A DNA stretch of 64,000 bases from Sphingosinicella sp963974575 (GCF_963974575.1 NZ_CAXBBQ010000012.1:3197-67196), one strand, 5' to 3'. Shown: positions 1 to 8,700, counted from the stretch's first letter. Program-made: numbers and translations. The notes: generated by a model from the sequence alone, not told the origin.

Positions 1-4
1 TGAA

Positions 5-817
5 ATGACCTTCATGGAAGATTATACCCGGGATGGTTACGCCATCATCCGGCAGTTCTTTTCGCCTACCGACATCGAACGCATCGGCGCGGCGATCGAC
101 GGCATACACGCGGAAGCCGCTGCGCATGGGCGCAGTTTCCGTCACGGCAATCTCTTCTACAAGATCGCGGACGGCGACGTGCGCATGGCGCAGTGGCCAT
201 CGTGGCGCAGCGACGTGCTGGACGATGCACGCACCGACCGGCGCTTCGCAGCGCTGCTCGGCCCTGTGATCGGCGGCGACATCAAACAGATCATTAACCA
301 GATTCACTGGAAGCGGCCGGGCGGGAAGGGCGATTTCGCCTTCCATCAGGACTCGCGTTTCCGGCGCCCGCCGGACGCTTACCGCAATCTCGGCGCGAGC
401 TACGTGCAGACCGGCCTCGCAATCGATCCGCACAATGCGCGCTCGGGCGGAATGCGTATCCTGCCCGGCAGCCACCGGCTCGGTGCGCTGGATATGGAAA
501 TCGCAGGCGCGGTCATGGATAATGCCGCCGCCGAAGAAACGCTCGTCGCGCTCGGCCTCGATCCCTCGGGGCTCATCGACCTCGATCTCGAACCCGGCGA
601 CCTCGCGCTGTGGAGCCCTTATCTCGTGCACGGATCGGGCGCGAACCGTGCCGATCACCACCGGCGCTTCTACATCAACGGCTACGTCCGCGCCGCCGAT
701 TGCGACCGCGGCGAATGGGCGTTTCGAGACGGCGAACCCGTTCGGCTGGGTCCCGAACCCGCGCTCGTTCACTACGACCAATTGCGCGAACGGCCGGCGC
801 CGCACTACGTCGATTGA
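5..817 (+). CDS. Phytanoyl-CoA dioxygenase (PhyH) family protein
   Basis: Predicted cytosolic Fe(II)/2-oxoglutarate-dependent oxygenase of 270 residues, the usual size for bacterial PhyH proteins. The Fe-binding HxD pair is seen at H114-D116 (FHQDSRF) and the distal histidine at H209 in LVHGSGANR. The arginines just after it are candidates for the 2-oxoglutarate carboxylate. The SGGMRILPGSHRLG segment (about 147-160) is typical of the double-stranded beta-helix core. The first ATG is at 5 and a second in-frame ATG is at 14. The window begins only four bases upstream, so a longer start cannot be excluded. The substrate cannot be read from the sequence; family members hydroxylate acyl-CoAs, ectoine or other small molecules. 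The next gene is a tRNA on the other strand, so this is the end of its transcription unit. Confidence 0.85.
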   Translation: MTFMEDYTRDGYAIIRQFFSPTDIERIGAAIDGIHAEAAAHGRSFRHGNLFYKIADGDVRMAQWPSWRSDVLDDARTDRRFAALLGPVIGGDIKQIINQIHWKRPGGKGDFAFHQDSRFRRPPDAYRNLGASYVQTGLAIDPHNARSGGMRILPGSHRLGALDMEIAGAVMDNAAAEETLVALGLDPSGLIDLDLEPGDLALWSPYLVHGSGANRADHHRRFYINGYVRAADCDRGEWAFRDGEPVRLGPEPALVHYDQLRERPAPHYVD

Positions 818-839
818 TGGGAAAAACAGGAAATCCGGA

Positions 840-915
840 TGGTGGAGCTGAGGGGAATCGAACCCCTGACCTCTGCAGTGCGATTGCAGCGCTCTCCCAT
901 CTGAGCTACAGCCCC
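840..915 (-). tRNA. tRNA-Ala (CGC)
   Basis: On the minus strand the sequence folds as a cloverleaf. The 7-bp acceptor stem pairs GGGGCTG with CAGCTCC, including one G-U pair. The anticodon stem is CTGCA/TGCAG with loop ATCGCAC, giving anticodon CGC, and the T arm is AGGGG-TTCGATT-CCCCT. The 3' CCA is encoded (840-842). The gene lies between the PhyH gene and the chorismate mutase gene. Confidence 0.95.
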
Positions 916-988
916 GATCCGGACGGCGCTCTATAACGATGCCTTCCCGCCGATGCAACGGGGTTTGCGCGGCGTTTGAAAATCGCCT

Positions 989-1288
989 TCAGGCCTGCTC
1001 GTTCTTGATGCGCTCGTGGTGCCGGATCACCTCTTCGATAATGAAGCGAAGGAACTTTTCGGCCAGTTCCTCGTCCAGCTTCGCATCGGCGGCGAGCTTC
1101 CGCAGCCGCGCGATCTGGCGGGCCTCCCGGTCCGGATCGGCGGGCGGGAGGCCGGCGACGGCCTTGTATTCACCCACGGCCTGCGTGATCTTGAAGCGCT
1201 CGGCGAGCATATGGATGAGCGCTGCATCGATGTTGTCGATACTGCTGCGGTATGCAGCGAGGCGGTCATCTGAGCGGTCGTCGGTCAT
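989..1288 (-). CDS. Chorismate mutase (AroQ class)
   Basis: Converts chorismate to prephenate for phenylalanine and tyrosine synthesis in the cytosol. The 99-residue protein is a stand-alone all-helical AroQ domain. Active-site residues line up with the E. coli P-protein domain at a constant offset: R14, R31, K42, D51, R54 and E55 are all present. The position matching Gln88 appears to be His, if there are no gaps. I chose the ATG at 1288 because GGGGAG lies just before it and the protein then begins MTDDRSDD; the reading frame stays open 21 codons further upstream. It is divergent from the polyprenyl synthase gene with an 86-bp gap. Confidence 0.9.
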   Translation of the reverse strand: MTDDRSDDRLAAYRSSIDNIDAALIHMLAERFKITQAVGEYKAVAGLPPADPDREARQIARLRKLAADAKLDEELAEKFLRFIIEEVIRHHERIKNEQA

Positions 1289-1374
1289 CAGGCTCCCCAA
1301 AACGTCGGCGCGTCGATGTGGCGCGGTGACAAAGCGCCGTGGATGTAGCATGGACGAATGACAGCGGAAACGTC

Positions 1375-2409
1375 ATGGGACAAGTCAGAGTCGTGAGCGC
1401 CAACATACACAGGTTGAATCCGGCAGAGCCCGCACCGTCCATCGACGGGCTGATGCAGCTGGTGGCGCCCGAGCTGAATTCCGTGAACCAGATCATCTTG
1501 GACCGGATGCAAAGCCCGGTGGCGGTGATTCCGGCGCTCGCGGGGCATCTGATTTCGGGCGGCGGCAAGCGCCTGCGGCCGATGCTGACGCTCGCGAGCG
1601 CGCGCCTGCTCGGCTATTCGGGCGAACGGCACCACAAGCTCGCGGCGAGCGTGGAGTTCATCCACACCGCGACATTGCTCCACGATGACGTGGTGGACGG
1701 ATCGGACCTGCGGCGCGGCAAGAAGGCGGCGAACCTCATCTGGGGCAACCAGGCGACCGTGCTTGTCGGCGACTTCCTGTTCAGCCGCGCGTTCGAGCTG
1801 ATGGTGGAAGACGGCTCGCTGCGCGTCCTCAAGATCCTTTCGAACGCCTCCGCCGTGATCGCGCAGGGCGAGGTCGACCAGCTGATGGTCGCGCGCCAGA
1901 TCGAAACCAGCGAGGAAAAATACCTGCAGGTGATCACCGCGAAGACGGCGGTGCTGTTCGCCGCCGCCTGCCAGATCGCCGCCGTGGTCGCGGAGCGCGA
2001 CGAGGCGTGCGAGGCCGCGCTTGAAAGCTTCGGCCGCAACCTCGGCATCGCCTTCCAGCTCGTGGACGACGCGATCGACTACATGTCCGACGCCGAAACC
2101 ATGGGCAAGGGGCAAGGCGACGACTTCCGCGAAGGCAAGCTGACGCTGCCCGTGATCCTCGCCTATCGCCGCGGCGACGACGAGGCGCGGCGCTTCTGGC
2201 GCGACGCGATGGAAGGCCGCCGCAAGTCCGACGAAGACCTCGCCGAAGCGATCGAGAGGCTGAAAACATCAGGTTCGATCGCTGATACGTTGGCGCGCGC
2301 GCGGCACTATGGCGAACTCGCCATCGATGCCATCGCCGATATGCCGGCAAGCAGCGCCAAGGTTGCGCTTACCGAAACCGTGCGTTTCGCGATCGCGCGG
2401 GCATTCTGA
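1375..2409 (+). CDS. ispB: Long-chain (E)-polyprenyl diphosphate synthase
   Basis: Builds the octa- to decaprenyl diphosphate side chain of ubiquinone by repeated condensation of isopentenyl diphosphate. The 344-residue protein has both Asp-rich Mg-diphosphate motifs, DDVVD at 104-108 and DDAID at 231-235, plus the GGGKRLRPML substrate-binding segment at 62-71. The two positions before the first DDxxD (HTATLLH) carry small residues rather than bulky ones, consistent with a long product. The exact chain length cannot be read. The ATG at 1375 gives the usual family N-terminus; an in-frame GTG at 1339 would add 12 residues. It is followed 65 bp later by a complex I subunit gene in the same direction, consistent with a respiratory function. 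Confidence 0.9.
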   Translation: MGQVRVVSANIHRLNPAEPAPSIDGLMQLVAPELNSVNQIILDRMQSPVAVIPALAGHLISGGGKRLRPMLTLASARLLGYSGERHHKLAASVEFIHTATLLHDDVVDGSDLRRGKKAANLIWGNQATVLVGDFLFSRAFELMVEDGSLRVLKILSNASAVIAQGEVDQLMVARQIETSEEKYLQVITAKTAVLFAAACQIAAVVAERDEACEAALESFGRNLGIAFQLVDDAIDYMSDAETMGKGQGDDFREGKLTLPVILAYRRGDDEARRFWRDAMEGRRKSDEDLAEAIERLKTSGSIADTLARARHYGELAIDAIADMPASSAKVALTETVRFAIARAF

Positions 2410-2474
2410 GCGCTTGACGCGCGGCCCGCGGCTGCGCCATTGGCGTTCCCGAGAGCTTTCAAGGACGAGGACAG

Positions 2475-2753
2475 ATGGCTGCCCGGATTTACCAGCGCCC
2501 CAAGAACGCGATGCAGAGCGGCAAGGCGCGCATGCAGGAATGGGTGCTGGAGTTCGAGCGCGCGGACCCGCAGCGCCCCGATCCGCTCACCGGCTGGGCA
2601 GGCTCCGCCGACACGCGCCGCCAGTTGACGCTGCGCTTCGACAGCGCAGAAGCCGCCAAGGCGTATGCCGAGCGCGAAGGTTTTGCCTACACGGTGCTGC
2701 CGCCGCGCACGCACCACCTGAAAATCCAGACGTACGCCGACAATTTCAAATAG
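2475..2753 (+). CDS. Complex I accessory subunit, NDUFS4 (ETC_C1) family
   Basis: A 92-residue protein matching the alphaproteobacterial homologues of the mitochondrial 18-kDa NDUFS4 subunit of NADH:ubiquinone oxidoreductase. Visible hallmarks are ARIYQRPKNAMQSGKA near the N-terminus, the GWAGSADT turn (about 40-47), AEAAKAYAEREG, and the KIQTYADNF C-terminus. It has no membrane segment, in keeping with its place on the peripheral arm. The ATG at 2475 follows GAGGACAG. It stands apart from any nuo operon in this window, which is usual for this gene. It is followed by tRNA-Arg. Confidence 0.88.
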   Translation: MAARIYQRPKNAMQSGKARMQEWVLEFERADPQRPDPLTGWAGSADTRRQLTLRFDSAEAAKAYAEREGFAYTVLPPRTHHLKIQTYADNFK

Positions 2754-2781
2754 CGCGCATTTGCGCTAAGGCCCCTCGCGG

Positions 2782-2858
2782 GCGCCCGTAGCTCAGTTGG
2801 ATAGAGCACGAGCCTTCTAAGCTTGGGGTCGCAGGTTCGAATCCTGCCGGGCGCGCCA
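2782..2858 (+). tRNA. tRNA-Arg (TCT)
   Basis: Cloverleaf with acceptor stem GCGCCCG/CGGGCGC, anticodon stem CGAGC/GCTTG (one G-T pair), and loop CTTCTAA giving anticodon TCT. The T arm is GCAGG-TTCGAAT-CCTGC and the 3' CCA is encoded at 2856-2858. It reads codon AGA, which is rare in high-GC genomes. Confidence 0.95.
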
Positions 2859-2880
2859 TGATTTTCTGAAGGTATTCCGC

Positions 2881-3039
2881 ATGAATCACAAACGCGGCAG
2901 GCCCAGAAACCGTCGTGCGGGCTGCAAGATGTGCAAGCCCTGGAAGGTCAACGGCCATCGCACCGAGCGTCGCGACGGGGAGAAATTCAGCGACCACAGG
3001 CGCCGCACGGGCGCGGACGACGTGACACGGGGCGAATAG
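2881..3039 (+). CDS. Small basic CxxC protein (52 aa), unknown function
   Basis: An ORF of 52 codons starting 22 bases after tRNA-Arg. The protein is very basic, with N-terminus MNHKRGRPRNRRAGC and a C-x2-C pair at about residues 15-18 (CKMCKPWKVNG), followed by a charged tail ending DDVTRGE. The Arg/Lys-rich start plus a cysteine pair suggests nucleic-acid or metal binding, but that is inference. From memory, similar short proteins exist in other proteobacteria, which favours a real gene. It is convergent with the lipoprotein gene, with a 13-bp gap. I do not know its function. Confidence 0.6.
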   Translation: MNHKRGRPRNRRAGCKMCKPWKVNGHRTERRDGEKFSDHRRRTGADDVTRGE

Positions 3040-3052
3040 CTCGCCGTCGCCG

Positions 3053-3529
3053 CTAGTCCGACCTCTCTCGCGAATTGCCACGACGATCCCGGCGATCGCG
3101 CCAATCGCCACGGTCGCGGTCCGGCCTTGTCATGCGCGGGCTTTCGCGACCCCGATCGGCGTTCACGCGTCGATCCCGATCGCGATCACGCCATTTCTGA
3201 CGGTCGGACCGGTCCCACTTTCCATCGTGCCGATCGCGATGACCGGCATAACGATCGCGTTGGCGCTCCATCCAGTAATCGCGTTGCCGCGCATTCCAGC
3301 GATGGCGTTTTCCTGCGCGGTCGAGCACGTAGTAACCGCTGCCGGGGTAATAATAGCCATCGTACCAGCCATAGCCGTAGCGGGGATAATCATAGCCGTA
3401 GCGGTCGTAGTAGCCGCCGTGGCCAACCGAAACGCCCGCTCTGCCGTATCCGTCGTACATGCAGCCGCCGAGGGCGACTGCAGACAGCAGCACAAGTGCG
3501 CTCGTTACGCCTCTTCGAATAGTATTCAT
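3053..3529 (-). CDS. Tyr/Gly-rich, Asp/Arg-rich lipoprotein of unknown function
   Basis: A 158-residue exported protein. The N-terminus MNTIRRGVTSALVLLSAVALGGC is a lipoprotein signal with lipobox ALGGC and acylated C23. Next comes a Tyr/Gly-rich stretch (about 24-66), a YYVLDRAGKRHRW segment resembling the short domain in RcnB-like envelope proteins, then a long low-complexity tail of Asp/Arg repeats (about 85-158). The ATG at 3529 follows AGGAG by 6 bases. The tail is made of alternating opposite charges and is probably disordered. Function unknown; an envelope-stress or surface role is only a guess. Confidence 0.75.
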   Translation of the reverse strand: MNTIRRGVTSALVLLSAVALGGCMYDGYGRAGVSVGHGGYYDRYGYDYPRYGYGWYDGYYYPGSGYYVLDRAGKRHRWNARQRDYWMERQRDRYAGHRDRHDGKWDRSDRQKWRDRDRDRRVNADRGRESPRMTRPDRDRGDWRDRRDRRGNSRERSD

Positions 3530-3590
3530 GGCCTTCTCCTGCAGTCCAGTGGGCCATGAAGCGCCTGAACCGCAGGTGAAGCCGAGCGCC

Positions 3591-3626
3591 AAAAAAGACG
3601 CCGGCTCCGTTCGGGAGGCCGGCGTT
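3591..3626 (-). terminator. Rho-independent terminator after gabD
   Basis: Read on the minus strand, an 11-bp GC-rich stem (ACGCCGGC-CTCC pairing with GGAGCCGGCGT, one bulged C) closes a CGAAC loop and runs straight into six T residues. It sits about 65 bp after the gabD stop codon, so it should end the patD-puuD-aminotransferase-gabD transcript. Confidence 0.85.
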
Positions 3627-3691
3627 CAGGTGTTGCATTGGGGTCAATGCACTGAACCTAAACGCCTATTGGACGAAATGTTTCCGCCGCC

Positions 3692-5134
3692 TCAGATGGT
3701 GAGGCAGAGGTACTTCATCTCGACATATTCATCGATGCCGTAGCGCGAGCCTTCGCGGCCGAGGCCGGACTGCTTGACGCCGCCGAACGGCGCGACCTCC
3801 GTGGAGAGGATGCCCGAGTTGACGCAGACCATGCCCGACTCGATCGCCTCCGCCACGCGCCAGACGCGGGAGAGGTTGTTCGAGAAGAAATAAGCGGCGA
3901 GGCCGAACTCGCTGTCGTTCGCCATCGCGATGGCGTCCTCTTCGGTTTCGAAGCGGATGACGGGGGCCAGCGGCCCGAAGGTCTCTTCGTGTGCGACAAG
4001 CATGTCCTGCGTGACGTTCGCGAGCACGGTCGGCTCGAAGAACGAGCCCCCGAGCGCGTGGCGCTTGCCGCCGGCGAGAATCTTCGCGCCCTTGCCGGTG
4101 GCGTCGGCGATGTGCTCCTCGACCTTCTCGACAGCGGCTTCGTTGATGAGTGGGCCCTGTTCGGTCCCGTCTTCAAGCCCGCTGCCGACCTTGAGCTTCG
4201 CAGCGGCCGCGGCGAGCTTCTCGACGAATTCATCGTAAACCCCGGCCTGCGCGTAAAGGCGGTTCGAACAGACGCAGGTCTGGCCCGAATTGCGGTACTT
4301 GGAGGCGATGGCGCCGACAACGGCAGCGTCCACGTCCGCATCGTCGAACACGATGAAGGGGGCGTTGCCGCCAAGTTCGAGGCTGAGCTTCTTGATGGTA
4401 TCCGCGGACTGTTTCATCAGCAGGCGACCGATCTCGGTGGACCCGGTGAAAGACAGCTTGCGCACGATGGGATTGGAGGTCAGTTCGCCGCCAATCGCCG
4501 AAGCTTTGCCGGTCAGCACGTTGAACACACCCTTCGGAAGTCCCGCCTCTTCGGCCAGCACGGCGAGCGCGAAGGCGGAATAAGGCGTTTCGGTGGCGGG
4601 CTTCAGCACGATGGGGCAGCCGGCGGCGAGCGCCGGGCCGGCCTTGCGCGTGATCATCGCGTTCGGGAAGTTCCACGGCGTGATCGCGGCGGCCACACCG
4701 ATCGGCTGCTTCAGCACGACGATGCGCTTGTCCGCCATGTGGCCGGGGATAACGTCGCCGTAGAGGCGCTTTCCTTCCTCGGCGAACCATTCGATGAACG
4801 CGGCGCCGTAGGCGATCTCGCCGCGTGCTTCGGCAAGGCTCTTGCCCTGTTCGAGCGTGAGCAGGCGGGCGAGTTCCTCCTGATTGGCCATGATGAGCTC
4901 GTACCAGCGGCGGAGGATGACGGCGCGCTCCTTCGCCGTCTTCGCGCGCCATGCGGGCCACGCGCGGTTTGCGGCCTCCACGGCGCGCTTCGTTTCCGCA
5001 GCGCCGCAGTTCGGAACGGTGCCGAGAACCTCGCCGGTGGCCGGGTTCGTGACCTCTATCGTCTCGCCGCTGTCTGCCTTCACCCATTCCCCGTCGATGT
5101 AGCAGGCTTCGCGAAGCAGCGGCGAACGGGTCAT
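3692..5134 (-). CDS. gabD: NAD(P)-dependent succinate-semialdehyde dehydrogenase
   Basis: Oxidises succinate semialdehyde to succinate, the last step of putrescine/GABA breakdown, in the cytosol. It has 480 residues, the normal GabD length. Catalytic residues seen are N155 in TPWNFP, general base E253 in LELGG, and nucleophile C287 in GQTCVCSNR. A second cysteine, C289, lies two residues away, as in SSADH enzymes where this pair can form a redox-switch disulfide. The LKPATETPYSA segment (177-187) fits the cofactor ribose/adenine site. Last gene of the patD operon, 13 bp behind the aminotransferase and followed by a terminator. Confidence in the SSADH assignment is raised by the pathway context. 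Confidence 0.92.
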   Translation of the reverse strand: MTRSPLLREACYIDGEWVKADSGETIEVTNPATGEVLGTVPNCGAAETKRAVEAANRAWPAWRAKTAKERAVILRRWYELIMANQEELARLLTLEQGKSLAEARGEIAYGAAFIEWFAEEGKRLYGDVIPGHMADKRIVVLKQPIGVAAAITPWNFPNAMITRKAGPALAAGCPIVLKPATETPYSAFALAVLAEEAGLPKGVFNVLTGKASAIGGELTSNPIVRKLSFTGSTEIGRLLMKQSADTIKKLSLELGGNAPFIVFDDADVDAAVVGAIASKYRNSGQTCVCSNRLYAQAGVYDEFVEKLAAAAAKLKVGSGLEDGTEQGPLINEAAVEKVEEHIADATGKGAKILAGGKRHALGGSFFEPTVLANVTQDMLVAHEETFGPLAPVIRFETEEDAIAMANDSEFGLAAYFFSNNLSRVWRVAEAIESGMVCVNSGILSTEVAPFGGVKQSGLGREGSRYGIDEYVEMKYLCLTI

Positions 5135-5147
5135 GGAGGCTCTCCTT

Positions 5148-6530
5148 TTACAGGGCTTTCAGTTTCGGCATGGCCAAATCCAGCGAACGGCGGATGATGT
5201 CAACCAGATCGTCGATTTGCTGGCGTGAGATGATGAGCGGCGGCGACATGACGATGGTGTCGCGAATGCCGCGCACCATCAGGCCGTTTTCGATGCAGAA
5301 GTCGCGCACGACCGGGCCGGCATTGCCTTCCTTGCCGCCGAAGCGCGCGGCTGTCTTCTTGTCCGCGACGATCTCAACCCCGCCGAGCAGGCCGATCGAG
5401 CGCGTTTCGCCGACGAGCGGATGGTCGTCGAGGCGCTTCAGCGCGGCGTTCAGATAGGGGCCGACATCATCGCGAACCTTGCCGACGAGGTTCTCGCGTT
5501 CGATGATCTCGATGTTGCGGAGCGCGACGGCCGCGCAGACCGGGTGGCCGGAATAGGTAAAACCGTGGACGAAATCGCCACCGGTCTTGAGCACGTCCAC
5601 GACGTCCGACGACACCGCGACCGCCGAGATGGGGAGATAGCCCGAGGAGAGTCCCTTGGCCATCGGGACGAGATCGGGCGTGAAGCCGAGCGTCTGGTGG
5701 CCGAACCACTCGCCGGTGCGCCCAAAGCCGCAGATCACCTCGTCCGCGACGAGGAGGATGCCGTACTTGCGGCAGATGCGCTCGACTTCCTGCCAGTAGC
5801 CTTCGGGCGGGATGATGACGCCGCCCGCGCCCTGCACGGGCTCGCCGACGAACGCAGCGACGTTCTCGGGGCCGACTTGCAGGATGCGGTCCTCGATCGC
5901 CTGCGCGCAGAGCTTGCCGAATTCGCGCGGCTCCATGTCGCGGCCCTCGCCGAACCAGTAGGGCTGGCGGACATGCTCGATGCCGGGGATCGGGAGATCG
6001 CCTTGCGCGTGCATCGCCTTCATGCCGCCGAGGCTGACGCCCGCGACGGTGGAGCCGTGATAGGCGTTCCAGCGGCTGATGAAGATCTTGCGGCTGGGCT
6101 CACCCTTCACCTGCCAGTAGTGGCGCACCATGCGGAACACGGTGTCGTTCGCTTCGGAGCCCGAGGCGTTGAAGAACACGTGCTGGAGCTTGCCGCCGGT
6201 GAGGCCCGCGATCTTCGCCGCGAGTTCGATCGTAGGCGGTGTCGCGGTCTTGAAGAAGGTGTTGTAGAAGGGAAGCTCACGCATCTGCTCGGCGGCGACG
6301 TCTGCAAGCTCTTCGCGGCCGTAGCCGACGTTGACGCACCAGAGTCCCGCCATGCCATCGAGGATGCGGTTACCGTCGCCGTCAGTGATGTAGCAGCCTT
6401 CAGCGTGCGTCACGATGCGGCTGCCGCCCATGTCCTCGATCAACTTGTAATCCTGCTGCGCGGGCAGGTGGTGCGCGACATCGAGACGGCGCAGCGCGGG
6501 AATGTCGTAGTTCTTGCGGACGGCGGTCAT
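5148..6530 (-). CDS. Class III omega-aminotransferase (putrescine/GABA:pyruvate type)
   Basis: PLP-dependent cytosolic transaminase of 460 residues. Motifs: the phosphate-binding NASGSEAND at 121-129, the pyridine-nitrogen Asp in VADEVICGFGRTG (D263) and the Schiff-base K292 in MAKGLSSGYLP. The WNAYHGST motif (154-161) is typical of the omega-amino:pyruvate group that includes Pseudomonas SpuC and plant GABA-pyruvate transaminases. Here it could deaminate putrescine directly to gamma-aminobutyraldehyde, convert GABA to succinate semialdehyde, or both; the sequence does not decide. The ATG at 6530 overlaps the puuD stop as ATGA, which fixes the start and implies translational coupling. Confidence 0.88.
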   Translation of the reverse strand: MTAVRKNYDIPALRRLDVAHHLPAQQDYKLIEDMGGSRIVTHAEGCYITDGDGNRILDGMAGLWCVNVGYGREELADVAAEQMRELPFYNTFFKTATPPTIELAAKIAGLTGGKLQHVFFNASGSEANDTVFRMVRHYWQVKGEPSRKIFISRWNAYHGSTVAGVSLGGMKAMHAQGDLPIPGIEHVRQPYWFGEGRDMEPREFGKLCAQAIEDRILQVGPENVAAFVGEPVQGAGGVIIPPEGYWQEVERICRKYGILLVADEVICGFGRTGEWFGHQTLGFTPDLVPMAKGLSSGYLPISAVAVSSDVVDVLKTGGDFVHGFTYSGHPVCAAVALRNIEIIERENLVGKVRDDVGPYLNAALKRLDDHPLVGETRSIGLLGGVEIVADKKTAARFGGKEGNAGPVVRDFCIENGLMVRGIRDTIVMSPPLIISRQQIDDLVDIIRRSLDLAMPKLKAL

Positions 6531-7267
6531 GCTGTTCCCCTGAGAGTCTGGCCAAGAAGTTTGAAGAAGATCTGGCTGTCCGGGTTTGCTTCCGGGTGCC
6601 ATTCGGGATGCCACTGGACGGCAACGACGGGCGATTTGCCGATGGTCGCCGAGTAGGCCTCGACGAGCCCGTCCGGTGCGGTCGCTTCCACGCTCAGGCT
6701 ATCGGCGAGGCGGCCTATGCCCTGGAAGTGAACGGAGTTCACATCGAGTGACGGCGTATCGTAGGTGCGCGCGAGGATGCCGCCGGGGACGAGATCGACG
6801 CGGTGGCGGTGATCGAACATCGCGTCGAACGAAACGTCGTCCGGTGCGTGATGGTGGATGAGATCGTCGCTTGCGGAGGTGTCGCGGCGAAGGCTTCCGC
6901 CGAGCGCGACGTTGATTTCCTGAAAGCCGCGGCAGATGCCGAACACGGGACGCCCGCGCCCGATCATCGCATCCACCATCGACAGTGCGATCTCGTCGCG
7001 GCCGGGATCGAACGGGCCATCGCCGCCTTCATCGGCATAGCGGCTGCCCTCGATGTTCGAGGGGCTGCCGGTGAGGAGCACCCCGTCGAGACGCGGGGCG
7101 ACTTCTGCGGCGGTCATCAGGTCCGGCAGGGCGGGGATCAGCAGCGCCGCAACATCGGCATAGGTCATCGCTGCGCGTACGTAGCGCTCCATCACCGCCT
7201 GCGCCGGCTCGGTGCCGACAATACGGTTGCAGCAGATAATACCAAGGACGGGGCGGGCTGTAGTCAT
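6527..7267 (-). CDS. puuD: Gamma-glutamyl-GABA hydrolase (class I glutamine amidotransferase-like)
   Basis: Cuts gamma-glutamyl-GABA to glutamate and GABA in the glutamylated putrescine pathway. It has 246 residues. The nucleophile elbow VFGICRGFQEINVALGG carries C112, and the catalytic His-Glu pair is H220/E222 in AVQWHPE. The family signature LLTGSPSNIEGSRY with a following Asp-rich loop (65-92) is present. The ATG at 7267 lies 2 bases past the patD stop codon. The frame stays open for 66 more codons inside patD, but no homologous residues are found there. Within the operon it supplies the hydrolase that makes a gamma-glutamyl route complete, together with PuuA and PuuB encoded 9-12 kb away. 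Confidence 0.9.
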   Translation of the reverse strand: MTTARPVLGIICCNRIVGTEPAQAVMERYVRAAMTYADVAALLIPALPDLMTAAEVAPRLDGVLLTGSPSNIEGSRYADEGGDGPFDPGRDEIALSMVDAMIGRGRPVFGICRGFQEINVALGGSLRRDTSASDDLIHHHAPDDVSFDAMFDHRHRVDLVPGGILARTYDTPSLDVNSVHFQGIGRLADSLSVEATAPDGLVEAYSATIGKSPVVAVQWHPEWHPEANPDSQIFFKLLGQTLRGTA

Positions 7268-7269
7268 AC

Positions 7270-8700
7270 TCAGTGCTTTATCATGACATGCCGCGTCGCG
7301 AGATAGTGTTCGAGGCTGTAGACCGAAAGATCGGAGCCGTAGCCCGACGCCTTCACGCCGCCGTGCGGCATTTCGGTGGCGTTCACCGAGTGCGTGTTGA
7401 TCCACGTGACGCCGTATTGCAGCCGCGCGGCGAACGCCGCGGCCTTGCCGACATCGCGCGTCCATACCGAGGAGGCGAGGCCGTATTCGCTGTCGTTCGC
7501 CCAGTCGAGCGCCTGGCTGTCTTCATCGAAGCGTGTGACCGAGACGACCGGGCCGAACACCTCTTTCTGCACGATCTCGTCGCTGTTCTTCGCGCCCGCG
7601 ACGAGCGTCGGCTGATAGAAGAAGCCGGGGCCGTCCGGCGCCGCGCCGCCGGTGACGACCTCCGCATCCGTATCGGCGGCGGCGCGGGCGACGAAGCCGT
7701 CCACGCGGTCGCGCTGGCGGGCGGTGATGAGCGGGCCGAGCGCGGTGCCGGGCGCAGACGGGTCACCCATCGGGATCGCCTCGACCGCGCGCTGAAGTTC
7801 GGCGACTAGCCGGTCGTGGATGCTCGCATGGGCATAGACGCGGCAGGCGGCGGTGCAGTCCTGACCGGCATTATAATAGCCGCCTTCCGCGATAGCCTCG
7901 ACCGCCGCAGCGATGTCCGCATCTGCCAGCACGATCACGGGTGCCTTGCCACCGAGCTCGAAATGCGTGCGCTTGATGGTGGGGGCGACGGCTTCCATGA
8001 TCTTCCGGCCCGTTGCGACATCGCCTGTAAGCGACACCATGCGCACGCGCGGATGCGCGACGAGGCGCGCGCCGACGTTCGGCCCGTTGCCTGTAACGAC
8101 GTTGACGACGCCCGCGGGCAGAAACTCGGCGCACACTTCGGCGAGCCGCAGCGCGGTCAGCGGCGTGTGCTCGGAGGGCTTCAGCACCACGGTGTTGCCC
8201 GCGGCGATGGCAGGCGCGATCTTCCACGATGCCATCATCAGCGGGTAGTTCCACGGCGCGATGCCGACGACGACGCCAATGGGATCGCGGCGGATCATCG
8301 AGGTGTGGCCGGGCTTGTATTCAGCCGCCGCCTGACCGGGGATGGCGCGCGCTGCGCCCGCATAGAAACGGAACACGTCGATGGTGTTGCCCACGTCGAC
8401 GGCGCGCGCGGTGCCGATCGGCTTGCCGCAGTTGCGCATTTCAAGCTCGGCGAATTCATCCGCCCGCGCCTCGATCCTGTCGGCGATACGGAGCATCCTC
8501 AGCGAGCGTTCCTTGGGCGACATTGCTGACCAAACCGCGAAACCGCGCTCGGCGGAAGCAATGGCGGCATCGACCTGCGCTCGGCTTGCACTGTTCAACG
8601 TGGCGAGTGTGGCGCCTGTCGCCGGATTGAAAACCGGCTCGTGCGCGTCTTCGCCGTCGAGGGCGTGTCCGTCGATAAACTGGCTGGTCCGGTCGGTCAT
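7270..8700 (-). CDS. patD: Gamma-aminobutyraldehyde dehydrogenase (PatD/PuuC role)
   Basis: NAD-dependent aldehyde dehydrogenase of 476 residues, first gene of the four-gene catabolic operon. Catalytic residues are N151 in APWNYP, E248 in HFELGG and nucleophile C282 in YYNAGQDCTAACR. That last motif and SLTGDVATGRKI closely match E. coli YdcW/PatD, which oxidises gamma-aminobutyraldehyde to GABA. In this locus it could also oxidise the gamma-glutamylated aldehyde made by PuuB, the job of PuuC elsewhere, since no separate PuuC is present. Start ATG at 8700. About 94 bp upstream is a perfect LysR-type inverted repeat (8785-8803), so regulation by the locus LysR protein is likely. Confidence 0.88.
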   Translation of the reverse strand: MTDRTSQFIDGHALDGEDAHEPVFNPATGATLATLNSASRAQVDAAIASAERGFAVWSAMSPKERSLRMLRIADRIEARADEFAELEMRNCGKPIGTARAVDVGNTIDVFRFYAGAARAIPGQAAAEYKPGHTSMIRRDPIGVVVGIAPWNYPLMMASWKIAPAIAAGNTVVLKPSEHTPLTALRLAEVCAEFLPAGVVNVVTGNGPNVGARLVAHPRVRMVSLTGDVATGRKIMEAVAPTIKRTHFELGGKAPVIVLADADIAAAVEAIAEGGYYNAGQDCTAACRVYAHASIHDRLVAELQRAVEAIPMGDPSAPGTALGPLITARQRDRVDGFVARAAADTDAEVVTGGAAPDGPGFFYQPTLVAGAKNSDEIVQKEVFGPVVSVTRFDEDSQALDWANDSEYGLASSVWTRDVGKAAAFAARLQYGVTWINTHSVNATEMPHGGVKASGYGSDLSVYSLEHYLATRHVMIKH

